From Stappia sp. WLB 29 (lineage in GTDB: Bacteria; Pseudomonadota; Alphaproteobacteria; Rhizobiales; Stappiaceae): a stretch of 64,000 nucleotides of DNA. Below are positions 29,958-38,493 of this stretch, piece after piece; within the stretch, counting starts at the first letter, position 1; each line of letters begins with the position of its first letter. Location: NCBI RefSeq assembly GCF_023507705.1, contig NZ_JALBGD010000007.1, forward strand, positions 186,001-250,000, given 5' to 3'. The notes under the pieces are model-generated. The model ran no database searches and was not told the DNA's origin. It worked only from the letters and a program-made list of their open reading frames with translations. The position numbers and the translations under genes are program-made.

Positions 29958-31452
29958 GTCCGGGCTCCGGGGCTTCGGCGGCGTCGAGGGCGGCGGCAAG
30001 GCGATGTTCCTCGCCGAAATAGCGGGCCTTTTCCCAGAACTTCGGGCGACCGATGCCGGTGGAGCGGTGACGGCCGACCAGCTTGCCGTTCGCGTCCTCG
30101 CCGAGGATGTCGTAGAGGAACACGTCCTGGGTGATGATCACGTCGCCTTCCATGCCCATCACCTCGGAAACGTGGGTGATGCGGCGCGAACCGTCGCGCA
30201 GACGCTGCGCCTGGACGATCACGTCGATGGACGAGACGATCATCTCGCGCAGGGTCTTGGAGGGCAGCGAGAAGCCGCCCATGGTGATCATCGATTCCAG
30301 GCGCGACAGCGCCTCGCGCGGGCTGTTGGCGTGCAGTGTGCCCATGGACCCGTCGTGGCCGGTGTTCATCGCCTGCAGCAGGTCGAAGGCCTCGGGTCCG
30401 CGCACCTCGCCGACGATGATCCGCTCGGGGCGCATGCGCAGACAGTTCTTGACGAGATCGCGCATGGTCACCTCGCCCTCGCCTTCCAGGTTCGGCGGAC
30501 GGGTCTCGAGACGCACCACATGCGGCTGCTGCAGCTGCAACTCGGCCGCGTCCTCGCAGGTGATGATGCGCTCGGTGGAATCGATATAGGCCGTCAGGCA
30601 GTTGAGCAGCGTCGTCTTGCCCGAACCCGTACCGCCGGAGATCAGCACGTTGCAGCGGCTGCGTCCGATGATTTCCAGCACCGTCGCGCCCTCGGGCGAG
30701 ATCGAACCGTACTGGACGAGCTGCTTGAGGGTCAGCTTGTCCTTCTTGAACTTACGAATGGTGAGCGTCGGCCCGTCAATGGCCAGCGGCGGGGCAATCA
30801 CGTTGACGCGCGAGCCGTCGGCAAGGCGGGCGTCGCAGATCGGGCTGGATTCGTCGACGCGGCGGCCGACCTGGCTGACGATCCGCTGGCAGATGTTCAT
30901 CAGCTGCTTGTTGTCGCGGAAGCGCACGCTGGTCTGCTGCATCCGGCCCTGGGTCTCGATGTAGACCGTGTTGGCGCCGTTGACCATGATGTCGGCGATG
31001 TCGTCGCGGGCCAGCAGAGGCTCGAGCGGGCCATAGCCCAGGACGTCGTTGCAGATGTCCTCGAGCATGTCCTCCTGCTCGGAAATCGACATCACCACGT
31101 TCTTCAGCGCGATGATGTCGTTGACGACGTCGCGGATCTCCTCGCGCGCGTCCTCGGCGCTGAGGCGGGTCAGCATCGACAGGTCGATCGCCTCGACCAG
31201 CGCGTTGAAGATCGACGACTTGGTCGCGTAATAGCCTTCCGATCGCTGCGGCGCACGCGGCTCGGCGACCGGCGGCGGAGGCGGCGCCGGCTTGGCGGCA
31301 ACGGCGGGCTGTGCCACGGCAGGGGCACGTGCAGGCTCGGCCGCGACGGGCGGCGGCGGTGCAGCCGGCGCGGCCTGCGGCTCGCCCTGCATGGGCGGTG
31401 CCGCGGGGCGGGACGTCTGGGAACCTGAGGAAGCGCCACGTCGACCGAACAT
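29950..31452 (-). CDS. cpaF: Tad pilus assembly ATPase TadA/CpaF
   Basis: 500 residues. The first about 85 residues are a Pro/Ala-rich linker. The core is a secretion ATPase of the TadA/CpaF type with Walker A GGTGSGKTTLLN (Lys279), an Asp box (RIITCEDAAELQLQQPHVV), Walker B region RMRPERIIVGEVRGPEA and the His box TGHDGSMGTLHANS. It powers assembly, and in Caulobacter also retraction, of the Tad pilus at the cytoplasmic face. Confidence 0.96.
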   Translation of the reverse strand: MFGRRGASSGSQTSRPAAPPMQGEPQAAPAAPPPPVAAEPARAPAVAQPAVAAKPAPPPPPVAEPRAPQRSEGYYATKSSIFNALVEAIDLSMLTRLSAEDAREEIRDVVNDIIALKNVVMSISEQEDMLEDICNDVLGYGPLEPLLARDDIADIMVNGANTVYIETQGRMQQTSVRFRDNKQLMNICQRIVSQVGRRVDESSPICDARLADGSRVNVIAPPLAIDGPTLTIRKFKKDKLTLKQLVQYGSISPEGATVLEIIGRSRCNVLISGGTGSGKTTLLNCLTAYIDSTERIITCEDAAELQLQQPHVVRLETRPPNLEGEGEVTMRDLVKNCLRMRPERIIVGEVRGPEAFDLLQAMNTGHDGSMGTLHANSPREALSRLESMITMGGFSLPSKTLREMIVSSIDVIVQAQRLRDGSRRITHVSEVMGMEGDVIITQDVFLYDILGEDANGKLVGRHRSTGIGRPKFWEKARYFGEEHRLAAALDAAEAPEPGHG

Positions 31453-31498
31453 CGTTACCTGCTTTCAATCGTCTCGAAGAAACCTGCCGGGCCTCCGG

Positions 31499-32821
31499 TC
31501 AGCCGGCGGCCTTGCCCTTCTTCAGGAAGCGGGACACCAGCGAGCCGAGCGCCAGTCCCTTGGGCTTCGCCACTTCGCCGCGACCGGTGACCAGTTGCGA
31601 GATCTGGCTGAAGATTTCCGCCGTCGCATGCTTTTCGTCCTGCTCGCCGATCATCTGGCCGTTGTTGGCGGCGGTGCCGAACAGCATCGGATCGAAGGGC
31701 ACCACCGCAGCGGCTGTGAGCTCGAGCGCGTCGGCGAATTCGGCCGCCTTGATTTCCGGCCGTTTCGGCACGTTGACCCGGTTCAACACCAGGCGCGGCG
31801 GCGCATCGTTGGGGCGCAGCTGCCGCAACGTGTCGATCATGTTCTTGGCGTTGCGCAGGTTGGCGAGGTCCGGCTCGGCAACGATCACCACTTCGTCGAC
31901 GGCTGCCAGCATCCGGCGAACCCAGCCGGACCAAACATGCGGCAGGTCCAGCACGATGGCCGGCGCGCCCTGCTTCATGATGTCGAGCAGACCGTCGAAG
32001 CTGGTCTCGCCATGGTCGTAGGTCCGCTCGAGCGAGGCCGGTGCGGCAAGCAGGCTGAGACGGTCGGCACATTTCGACAGCAAGCGGTCGAGCATGGTCT
32101 CGTCGAGCCGCTCGGGCGAAGAGACCGCCTCGAAGACGCCCTGCAACGGATCCTGGTTGAAGTCGAGACCGGCCGTGCCGAAGGCGAGATCGAGATCGGC
32201 CAGCACCACGTCGCTCTCGTAGACGCGGGCGATCGACCAGGCGACATTGTGCGCCACGGTGGACGAGCCGACGCCGCCCTTGGCGCCGACGAAGGCGATG
32301 GTCCGCCCCAGCGGATCGGCGTCGGGATTGACATAGAGCTCGCCGATGGCGCCTATCAGTTGGAACAGATTGATCGGCGCGACGAGGTAATCGCTGATGC
32401 CGCGGTGGATCAGGTCGCGATAGAGCTTCACGTCGTTGACGTGGCCGATGATCATCACCTTGGTGCCGGCATCGCAGACTTCCGCCAGCTGCTCCAGCCC
32501 CTGGATCAGCCTGGAGGATTCTACGCGGGTCTCCAGCAGGATCAGATTCGGCGTCGGCGCCGAGCCGTAGAAGTCGACGGCGGCGGCGAGCCCGCCCTTG
32601 TGCACCTTCACATGGGCCTTGGCCATGCGTCGGTCCTGGGCCGCGCTCTCGATCATCCGGGCAACGTCTTCGCTTTCGCAAAAAGCCTGGATCGCGATGC
32701 GCGGCACCGCCTTGATGTCCAGCGTATCGGCAGGCGCGGCGATGGCGTGGGGGTCGCCCATCGCAGGCTCATGCGGATACCCGTCCTCGTCGAGCGGACT
32801 GTCGTAAGCGAGGGTGTTCAT
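31499..32821 (-). CDS. cpaE: Pilus assembly protein CpaE/TadZ, MinD-like ATPase
   Basis: 440 residues. An N-terminal receiver-like domain without a clear phosphoacceptor set (about 45-165) precedes a ParA/MinD-type ATPase domain with deviant Walker A FVGAKGGVGSSTVAHN and the segments VLADLDLAFGTAGLDFNQ and LDLPHVWSGWVRRML. CpaE/TadZ places the Tad machine at its cellular site. It lies between cpaD and cpaF in the usual order. Confidence 0.94.
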   Translation of the reverse strand: MNTLAYDSPLDEDGYPHEPAMGDPHAIAAPADTLDIKAVPRIAIQAFCESEDVARMIESAAQDRRMAKAHVKVHKGGLAAAVDFYGSAPTPNLILLETRVESSRLIQGLEQLAEVCDAGTKVMIIGHVNDVKLYRDLIHRGISDYLVAPINLFQLIGAIGELYVNPDADPLGRTIAFVGAKGGVGSSTVAHNVAWSIARVYESDVVLADLDLAFGTAGLDFNQDPLQGVFEAVSSPERLDETMLDRLLSKCADRLSLLAAPASLERTYDHGETSFDGLLDIMKQGAPAIVLDLPHVWSGWVRRMLAAVDEVVIVAEPDLANLRNAKNMIDTLRQLRPNDAPPRLVLNRVNVPKRPEIKAAEFADALELTAAAVVPFDPMLFGTAANNGQMIGEQDEKHATAEIFSQISQLVTGRGEVAKPKGLALGSLVSRFLKKGKAAG

Positions 32822-32839
32822 CCGTCCAGCTCCTCCGGA

Positions 32840-33601
32840 TCAGTTCGTTGCGTCGGAAACGCGCGAACCGTCGCCTTCCTTGTAATCGGCTGCCGTCTGC
32901 TCGCCGGCGCGGTACTTGCCGTAGACCGTGCCGCGACGGAGCTGGTCGGCCGGCGTCGAGGCGCGCGGGTAGAGCAAGTCCGTCGGATTGTCGACCATGG
33001 CGGCAAGGTTTGACTGCGTGGCGCAGCCGAAATTGTAGTACTGCGTGTTGTTCAGGTGCGGGTTGTGGCGCATCCCGTCGCCGCCGCCCGTGATGTTGTC
33101 GGGCCATTGGCCGCAGGGACCGGTCTTGGCCTGCAGCCCCGAATAGGCCAGGCGCACCGGCGCAGAGATACCCGGATCCTGGACCGGATAGCCGCGGGTG
33201 GCGATGCGCTTGGGCGAGACACCGCCCTGCACCAGCGCCTTGCGGATCTGCGGCAGCACCGCATGGACGGCCGCCTCGTTATAGGCGCCCGACGGCACGA
33301 TGATCTCCATCGCGCCGCCGCCGCGCGAGCGGGCCTCGGCGGCAAAGCTGGAAACGACGGCGGACAGCTGCGGCGACAGGCGGCGCATGTCGCTGCCCAC
33401 CGGCAGGTCGAGGGTCTTCACTCCTTCGCTCACAACGATCGGATGACGCAGGCGATAGTCGTTGGTGGCCAGCGCCTCGACCGTCGGCTGCTGGGTCTGG
33501 CAGCCCGCCGCCAGCAGCGCGGCGAGAACGGCAAGGGTCGGCGTGAGCGCGCGGACCCGGATTGCGGAAGCGGCAATGCGCTTTGCGGATGCAGGATGCA
33601 T
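32840..33601 (-). CDS. cpaD: Pilus assembly lipoprotein CpaD
   Basis: 253 residues from the ATG at 33601, with AGGA upstream; a GTG at 33616 overlapping the cpaC stop is an alternative. Signal peptide with lipobox LAALLAAGC. The CpaD family body has the OmpA-like patch AMEIIVPSGAYNEAAVHAVL, then CGQWPDNI and NFGCATQSNLAAMVDNPTDLLYPR, the strongest family signature. It is thought to assist the CpaC secretin at the outer membrane. Confidence 0.92.
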   Translation of the reverse strand: MHPASAKRIAASAIRVRALTPTLAVLAALLAAGCQTQQPTVEALATNDYRLRHPIVVSEGVKTLDLPVGSDMRRLSPQLSAVVSSFAAEARSRGGGAMEIIVPSGAYNEAAVHAVLPQIRKALVQGGVSPKRIATRGYPVQDPGISAPVRLAYSGLQAKTGPCGQWPDNITGGGDGMRHNPHLNNTQYYNFGCATQSNLAAMVDNPTDLLYPRASTPADQLRRGTVYGKYRAGEQTAADYKEGDGSRVSDATN

Positions 33602-33612
33602 GGGACCGGTCC

Positions 33613-35022
33613 TCACTCGTAGATGTAGCCGACCTGACCGTGGTAAGCGCCCTGTCCAGGATCGCCGGATACCCGGTACATGCGGTTGAGACGGTTCAGG
33701 AAAATCGTTTCGCCATCGGTCGCCGGCGCTAGGTTTCGGGTCGGCTCGACAAGCTCCGAGCGGGCCGTCGGGCTGACGGTGTAGGGCGTCACGAAGACGG
33801 CGAGTTCGGTCTCCTGTCGCAGGAAGTCGCGGCTCTTGAACAGGGCACCGAGGATCGGCACCTGCATCAGGCCGGGAACACCGTTGAGGTCCTGCTTGTA
33901 GGACTCCTTCAGCAGGCCTGCCATGACCAGCGTGCCGCCGGAGGGCAGCTCGACGGTGGACTCGGCCCGGCGCACCTTGAGCGCGGGAATGACCAGAGAG
34001 CCGATCGAGACGGCGCCCTCCTGGGTGATCTCGCTGACCTCGGTCTTGATGCGCAGCGAAATACGCCCCCCGCTCAGGACCACCGGCGTGAAGTCGAGGC
34101 CGACGCCGAACTTCTTGAACTGGACCGTGAGCTTGTTGTTGTCCTCGGCGATCGGGATCGGAAACTCGCCGCCGGCCAGGAAGCTGGCATTCTCGCCGGA
34201 AATCGCGGTGAGCGTCGGCTCGGCGAGCGTGCGAATCACGCCGTCGCGCTGCAGCGCCTGCAGGTCCGCATTCAGCCTCGAGCCGCCGGCAAGGAACCCG
34301 CCGCCAACATTCGGGCGACCCACGATGTTGGAGTTGACCGAATAGCCGGGCGAGCTGTTGAAATTGGCGCTGTAGTTGCCGATGCCGATGGTTCCGGACA
34401 GGTTGACGCCGAGCTGCTTGATGATCGAGCGCTCGACCTCGGCCACCGTCACCTTCAGATGGACCTGGTCCTTGCCGCTCACCGAGACCATGTTGAGGAC
34501 CGGCAAGGCGCTGCCTTCGACCTTCGAGAAACGCGCCGCCAGGTCGGCGGCCTGCTGGGCTTCGACGGTGCTGGAGGCGGTGCCGCTCAGGACTATATTG
34601 CCATTGACCGACTCGGCCGTGATGTCGGCGCCCGGAAGGGCGCGGCGGATCATCATGTTGAGGTCGGTCGTGTCGTTCTCTACAGCCAGATCGAAGCTGG
34701 CGATCTGGTTGCCGGCGCGGCCGAACAGGAAGAGACTCGCCTGGCCGGCCTTGTTGCCGAGAATGAAGACCCGGCGCGAGGAGCGCACCACGGCGTCGGC
34801 CACCTCCGGGTTGGAGACGATGACGTCGCTCACTTCCTCGCCGAGGTTGATCACCACGGAGCGGCCGAGCCCGACCTTGAGCAGACGTCCGGCCACCCGC
34901 TCACCGGCCTGGATGGTGACCGCCTTTGGATAGCCGTCGGCACGGGCTGCATCCATCCCGGCCAGACCGATCAGCACAAGGCAGATCGCCGTACCGATGC
35001 GGAAGAAACGTTGAGCCAACAT
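33613..35022 (-). CDS. cpaC: Tad pilus secretin CpaC/RcpA
   Basis: 469 residues from the ATG at 35022, which follows AAGGAG with 8-base spacing; earlier in-frame GTG/ATG at 35046/35043 lack one. Signal peptide ends near ADG. An N-terminal pilus-assembly domain (VSDVIVSNPEVADAVVRSS) is followed by a BON-like part (NIVLSGTASSTVEAQQAADL) and the secretin domain with FLAGGEFPIPI and VELPSGGTLVMAGLLKE. It forms the outer-membrane channel of the Tad pilus. Confidence 0.95.
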   Translation of the reverse strand: MLAQRFFRIGTAICLVLIGLAGMDAARADGYPKAVTIQAGERVAGRLLKVGLGRSVVINLGEEVSDVIVSNPEVADAVVRSSRRVFILGNKAGQASLFLFGRAGNQIASFDLAVENDTTDLNMMIRRALPGADITAESVNGNIVLSGTASSTVEAQQAADLAARFSKVEGSALPVLNMVSVSGKDQVHLKVTVAEVERSIIKQLGVNLSGTIGIGNYSANFNSSPGYSVNSNIVGRPNVGGGFLAGGSRLNADLQALQRDGVIRTLAEPTLTAISGENASFLAGGEFPIPIAEDNNKLTVQFKKFGVGLDFTPVVLSGGRISLRIKTEVSEITQEGAVSIGSLVIPALKVRRAESTVELPSGGTLVMAGLLKESYKQDLNGVPGLMQVPILGALFKSRDFLRQETELAVFVTPYTVSPTARSELVEPTRNLAPATDGETIFLNRLNRMYRVSGDPGQGAYHGQVGYIYE

Positions 35023-35061
35023 CCGAGTACTCCTTGCCGTCATCACCGCGCCCGCTCCCGC

Positions 35062-35838
35062 TTACCGCTGGGTCCGGGCCTGGCTGGCAACGCCGAACTT
35101 CACAAAATTCACACCGCCGCCGACGAGGCCGGGGTCGGCGTCGTCCGCAGAATCCTGGGCCGAGCGCAGGACAAGGGCGATCGTGCCGAGCTGAGAGGCC
35201 TGTGCGACGACCTCGGCCTCGGCCGGCTCAAGCTCGAGCGTGGCGGTCTGCCCCGGGGGCAGGGCCTTCTCGTCCCGCTCGCCGGCCGTGGTGGTGTCGA
35301 TGGCCAAAACCCGTACGTTCTGCAGGATCGTCTCGCTGGTGAAGGAATTGCCGGACCGACCTGACGACTGGCGTGTCAGAATCACGTCGACCTTGTCACC
35401 GGGCAGGATGAAGCCGCCGGCAGCGGTGAGCGCCTCGACCGAGACGGCGATAGCCCGCTTGCCCTTGGGCAGGATGGTCGACATGAAGCCGCGATCGCTG
35501 CTGATCAGGCGCTCCTCGCGCACCGGTTCGCCCTGATAGACGGGCGCCTTGGCAATGCGGCCCGCGATCTCGGTGATGGCATCGGGTCGCTGGGACCGCA
35601 GGACCGCCGTCGCCGGCGCCAGATCGCGCGGCCAGCTCGTCCAGGACAGATCAGCCGCCGAGAGCTGCTCGCCCAGGGCAATGTCCTTGGCAACGGTGAG
35701 GACCTCGTCCTTCTCCACCGTCTCGGTCACCACTGTCGGAGCGGCCGGCGGCTCGGGAGTGTTGCTCATCACCATCCGCGCCACCAGGACACCGGCGGCG
35801 AGTGAAATGCCCAGAATGGCGAAACGTGCGATCTTCAT
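35062..35838 (-). CDS. cpaB: Flp pilus assembly protein CpaB/RcpC
   Basis: 258 residues from MKIARFAILGISLAAGVLVA, which holds the N-terminal membrane segment; in-frame starts at 35892 or 35853 are possible. A SAF domain follows (VLTVAKDIALGEQLSAADLSW, then APVYQGEPVREERLI) and then the RcpC/CpaB region GGFILPGDKVDVILTRQS. Periplasmic partner of the secretin. First gene of the cpaB-C-D-E-F-tadBC run, with a CtrA-like box about 80 bases upstream. Confidence 0.92.
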   Translation of the reverse strand: MKIARFAILGISLAAGVLVARMVMSNTPEPPAAPTVVTETVEKDEVLTVAKDIALGEQLSAADLSWTSWPRDLAPATAVLRSQRPDAITEIAGRIAKAPVYQGEPVREERLISSDRGFMSTILPKGKRAIAVSVEALTAAGGFILPGDKVDVILTRQSSGRSGNSFTSETILQNVRVLAIDTTTAGERDEKALPPGQTATLELEPAEAEVVAQASQLGTIALVLRSAQDSADDADPGLVGGGVNFVKFGVASQARTQR

Positions 35839-35919
35839 TGCCAATACCCGCATGGATCGTAGCGAACCGGACGCGGATGCGCCTTCGGTCATCGTGCGAC
35901 TACTGTGGCGGGAAAATGG

Positions 35920-35934
35920 TCAAGACATGGTTAA
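35920..35934 (-). promoter_or_regulatory. CtrA-like box upstream of cpaB
   Basis: Read on the minus strand this is TTAA-CCATGTC-TTGA, the same TTAA-N7-TTGA form as one of the boxes before tadD. It is about 82 bases before the cpaB start in an AT-rich intergenic stretch. A weaker TTAA-N7-TAAA lies at 36004-36018. Confidence 0.4.
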
Positions 35935-36091
35935 TCAGATGTGATCAATGTTGCTGAACAGACCCTAAATTCTTTGCAAATTAAAATTGAAGATTATGCA
36001 TTATTTATATTTCGTTAACTCATGACATCTACTGCCGAAGAATGGCGACGCCGCAAGGCACGCGCAGAACCTCGAAACTGCAGTGTTTCTG

Positions 36092-36598
36092 CTAGATGAT
36101 TGCCCGGAACCAGACCGATCCGGGGTAGGCCTGCAACGCGGCGACCGCGATGGTGATGCCGTAAGGAATGCCGGTCCTGTTGTCATGCAGGCGAGCGATC
36201 CATTCCACGCGGTAGGCGGCAACCGGCAACAGAACGACTTTCCGGAATCCGAGGATGGCCAGCGTCAGTACCGCGCCGTAGATGCTCGTCAATAGCAGAA
36301 AGTTGCCAAGCGCCGGCGTCAGGCCCAGCCACAGTGCAACGGCAGTCATCAGTTTGGCATCGCCGCCGCCCATCCAGCCAAAAGCGAAGAACGCTAGCCC
36401 GACGGACAACGCGAGACCGGCCGCAATCAGGTGGAAGCCGATTTCGACCGGCGCCATACCGATGGCCGGCGCAAGCATCGCGAAACCGGCGATCAGCAGA
36501 AGGGAGACCCGGTTGGGAATGGTCATCGTGAACAGGTCGGATGCCCCGGCAAAAGCCACGAGACATGGAAAGACGACCAGCAGCGCTGCCTCGATCAT
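36092..36598 (-). CDS. cpaA: Prepilin peptidase CpaA/TadV
   Basis: 168 residues with about five hydrophobic segments. The two catalytic aspartates of this aspartic-type peptidase are in GASDLFTMTIPNR and GWMGGGDAKLM. It cleaves the leader of Flp pilin and TadE-like pseudopilins at the inner membrane. The ATG follows GGGAGGATT. It lies between the pilin gene and cpaB on the same strand, after the pilin hairpins. Confidence 0.94.
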   Translation of the reverse strand: MIEAALLVVFPCLVAFAGASDLFTMTIPNRVSLLLIAGFAMLAPAIGMAPVEIGFHLIAAGLALSVGLAFFAFGWMGGGDAKLMTAVALWLGLTPALGNFLLLTSIYGAVLTLAILGFRKVVLLPVAAYRVEWIARLHDNRTGIPYGITIAVAALQAYPGSVWFRAII

Positions 36599-36735
36599 GC
36601 ACCAATCCTCCCATCGACATCACACCGGTCATCCCCTGGCAGAAACCGGTTCTAAACGGCTTCCCTTAAGGGCCGGTTGACGATGTGCCGGTTGACACCG
36701 CGCCCGGCACAGCCGCCCGGGCCGCAAACGGAAAC

Positions 36736-36753
36736 GGGCGGCTACCGCCGCCC
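36736..36753 (-). terminator. GC-rich hairpin downstream of the pilin gene (second of two)
   Basis: GGGCGGC / GCCGCCC stem of 7 bp with a 4-base loop; on the minus strand it is followed by GTTTCCGTTTG, only a weak U-tract. Together with the hairpin at 36772-36795 it lies between the pilin and cpaA and may attenuate transcription into cpaA. Confidence 0.5.
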
Positions 36754-36771
36754 GCATCAAGCACTCTCGCG

Positions 36772-36795
36772 TATCCCGGCATCACTGCCGGGATA
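36772..36795 (-). repeat. Hairpin directly downstream of the pilin gene
   Basis: TATCCCGGCA / TGCCGGGATA is a perfect 10-bp stem with a TCAC loop (plus-strand reading), starting 24 bases after the pilin stop. With no T-run it more likely protects the 3' end of the abundant pilin mRNA than ends transcription. Confidence 0.55.
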
Positions 36796-36818
36796 ACCCG
36801 TGAAAGCGGCAACCGGCC

Positions 36819-36995
36819 TTAGGAGGCAGGGGCCGTCAGGGTGGCCGCAATACGGTTGAAAAGACCGGTGAGGTTCGTGCCGGTAAGCGTGACCGCAGCG
36901 ATGATGGCGACGCCGATCAGGCCGGCGATCAGGCCGTATTCGATGGCGGTCGCGCCGGACTCATCCTTGGCGAAACGAGCGAGAAACTTCTGCAT
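36819..36995 (-). CDS. Flp family type IVb pilin
   Basis: 58 residues, the major subunit of the Tad pilus (flp/pilA type). The short leader MQKFLARFAKDESGATAIEY holds the Flp motif: G-A-T-A-I-E-Y with cleavage expected after the Gly of DESG, leaving Glu at position 5 of the mature protein. One hydrophobic helix (GLIAGLIGVAIIAAVTL) follows. ATG at 36995 after AGGAG. Only one pilin copy is present here. The gene is divergent from the secretin N-domain gene. Confidence 0.95.
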   Translation of the reverse strand: MQKFLARFAKDESGATAIEYGLIAGLIGVAIIAAVTLTGTNLTGLFNRIAATLTAPAS

Positions 36996-37389
36996 GGTTG
37001 GCTCCTACACTTCACTTGTTTGTCTGCACCACCTCGTCGACCTTGTTGTTATTTCGGTCGCTCGAAGATGTTGCCACTATAGGAACCACACCTTGCCACA
37101 AGGTTAAATTCATCTCCACCGATCGACAAGTTCGCACCGAGCAAGACTATAGTTAATTCTTCAAGAATACATTATTCGGCATTTTAACCAGATATGTCGC
37201 GCCATCCCCCTCGCCCGCTGCCGCAAAGGACGGCAGCCTGCCGAAGACTCCGCGCCCTTCACAGCTGACACCGGAGGGCGCCGGACATGAACGGGGCTCG
37301 CAGAACGCTCCGGAACAGACCGTGCGTTAGCCCTTCCTTCACCAATATCCTTCACTCTCGCATAGGAATTTTCGCCGAGGAGCTTGCCC
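36996..37389. other. Divergent regulatory region between pilin and plus-strand tad genes
   Basis: 394 bases without a credible gene, AT-rich near 37100-37190. CCTTG-CCA-CAAGG (37091-37103) and ATTCTT-C-AAGAAT (37156-37168) are short dyads that may be operators. I see no convincing -35/-10 pair and no good CtrA box here, although pilin promoters are CtrA targets in Caulobacter. Confidence 0.4.
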
Positions 37390-37869
37390 ATGTCGCATTT
37401 TCGCGAGGCTTTTTTTGCGTCGATCACGGCTGTGGCCCTACTGGCCGCCTTTGCCATGGCGGGCGCACATGCCCAGGAGAGCGGCGTCCACGTGATGACC
37501 GACCGGGCCAAGGTCTTCCGCATCGACGCACCCGCCGACACCGTCATCGTCGGCAACCCGGCGATCGCCGACGTCACCATGTACGACCGTCAGACGGTGG
37601 TGGTGACCGGAAAGCTCTACGGTACGACCAACCTCGTCATCCTCGACCGCAACGGCGAACCGATCATAGACGAGGTGATCACGGTTTCCTCCGCCTCCGG
37701 CGACACGGTCACGGTGCAGCGCAAGGGAGAGCGCTACAGCTATTCCTGCGCACCCAATTGCGAGCCTGTGATGCGCGTGGGCGACGGCGATGCCGGTTAC
37801 GAACTGCTGAGCAAACAGTCCAACCAGCGCAACGACATGTCCGAAAAGGCCGCGGGCGTTTCCAACTGA
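37390..37869 (+). CDS. Stand-alone secretin N-domain (pilus assembly N-terminal) protein
   Basis: 159 residues, ATG after GAGGAG. A signal peptide ends near AHAQ. Residues about 33-100 match the N-terminal pilus-assembly domain found at the start of CpaC: TVIVGNPAIADVTMYDRQ and KLYGTTNLVILDRNG align with VIVSNPEVADAVV and KAGQASLFLFGRAG of this locus's CpaC. There is no secretin domain. A C-terminal SCAPNCEP motif (Cys120, Cys124) could form a disulfide or bind metal. Probably a periplasmic helper of the CpaC channel. It heads the TadE-like pair. Confidence 0.85.
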   Translation: MSHFREAFFASITAVALLAAFAMAGAHAQESGVHVMTDRAKVFRIDAPADTVIVGNPAIADVTMYDRQTVVVTGKLYGTTNLVILDRNGEPIIDEVITVSSASGDTVTVQRKGERYSYSCAPNCEPVMRVGDGDAGYELLSKQSNQRNDMSEKAAGVSN

Positions 37870-37903
37870 CTTACGATGACCCGACTGTAGCTGCCTCCCG
37901 ACA

Positions 37904-38491
37904 ATGAGTATTTGCCAGATGCTGAGAGATCGCCTCCTCCCTCGCTTCGCTCGCCTGCGCCCGCTACGCGCAGTGGTGCGGGACCGCGAAGGCACGACGG
38001 CGATCGAATTCGCCTTCGTGGCGATCCCGTTCTTCATGCTTCTGCTCGGGGTGATCGAGATCGGCCTGGCCTTCTTCGCCAACCAGGTGCTCAGCAACGC
38101 AACCATGGACGCAGCGCGGATGATCCGCACCGGCCAGGCCCATGCCCAGGGATTCAATGCCGACAAGTTCAAGGAGGCGATGCTGGAGCGTCTTGCCGGC
38201 TTCCCGATCAACTCGGACCGGCTGACCCTCGACGTCGAACGGATCGACGACTTCTCATCCTTCACGCCGAAACCGCTTATCCAGGACGGCGAACTGGTCG
38301 CCGACACCGGTTACAACCACGGCGAGGCCGGCCAGATCATCGTGGTGCGGGCCCTTTACCGCTGGCCGATGCTGTCGTCGATGATGAAGACCGCCTATGG
38401 CGATCTGAGTTCCGGCGACCGCCTGCTGGTCGCCACCGCGGTGTTCCGCAACGAACCCTTCCCCTGGACCACGCAGCAGGCGAGCAACTGA
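37904..38491 (+). CDS. tadE: TadE-like pseudopilin
   Basis: 195 residues. A basic leader ending in RDREGTTAIEFAFVAIPFFM carries the TadE prepilin motif with Glu after the cleavage site, followed by a hydrophobic helix. The remaining domain is exported. TadE proteins are minor pseudopilins processed by CpaA. It ends two bases before the second TadE-like gene. The ATG at 37904 has only a weak ribosome site. Confidence 0.87.
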   Translation: MSICQMLRDRLLPRFARLRPLRAVVRDREGTTAIEFAFVAIPFFMLLLGVIEIGLAFFANQVLSNATMDAARMIRTGQAHAQGFNADKFKEAMLERLAGFPINSDRLTLDVERIDDFSSFTPKPLIQDGELVADTGYNHGEAGQIIVVRALYRWPMLSSMMKTAYGDLSSGDRLLVATAVFRNEPFPWTTQQASN

Positions 38492-38493
38492 CC

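Noticed and set aside
37161-37580. 139-codon minus-strand frame across the pilin-secretin N-domain junction
   Set aside because: Opposite the start of the N-domain gene and in an AT-rich promoter region; no family pattern.
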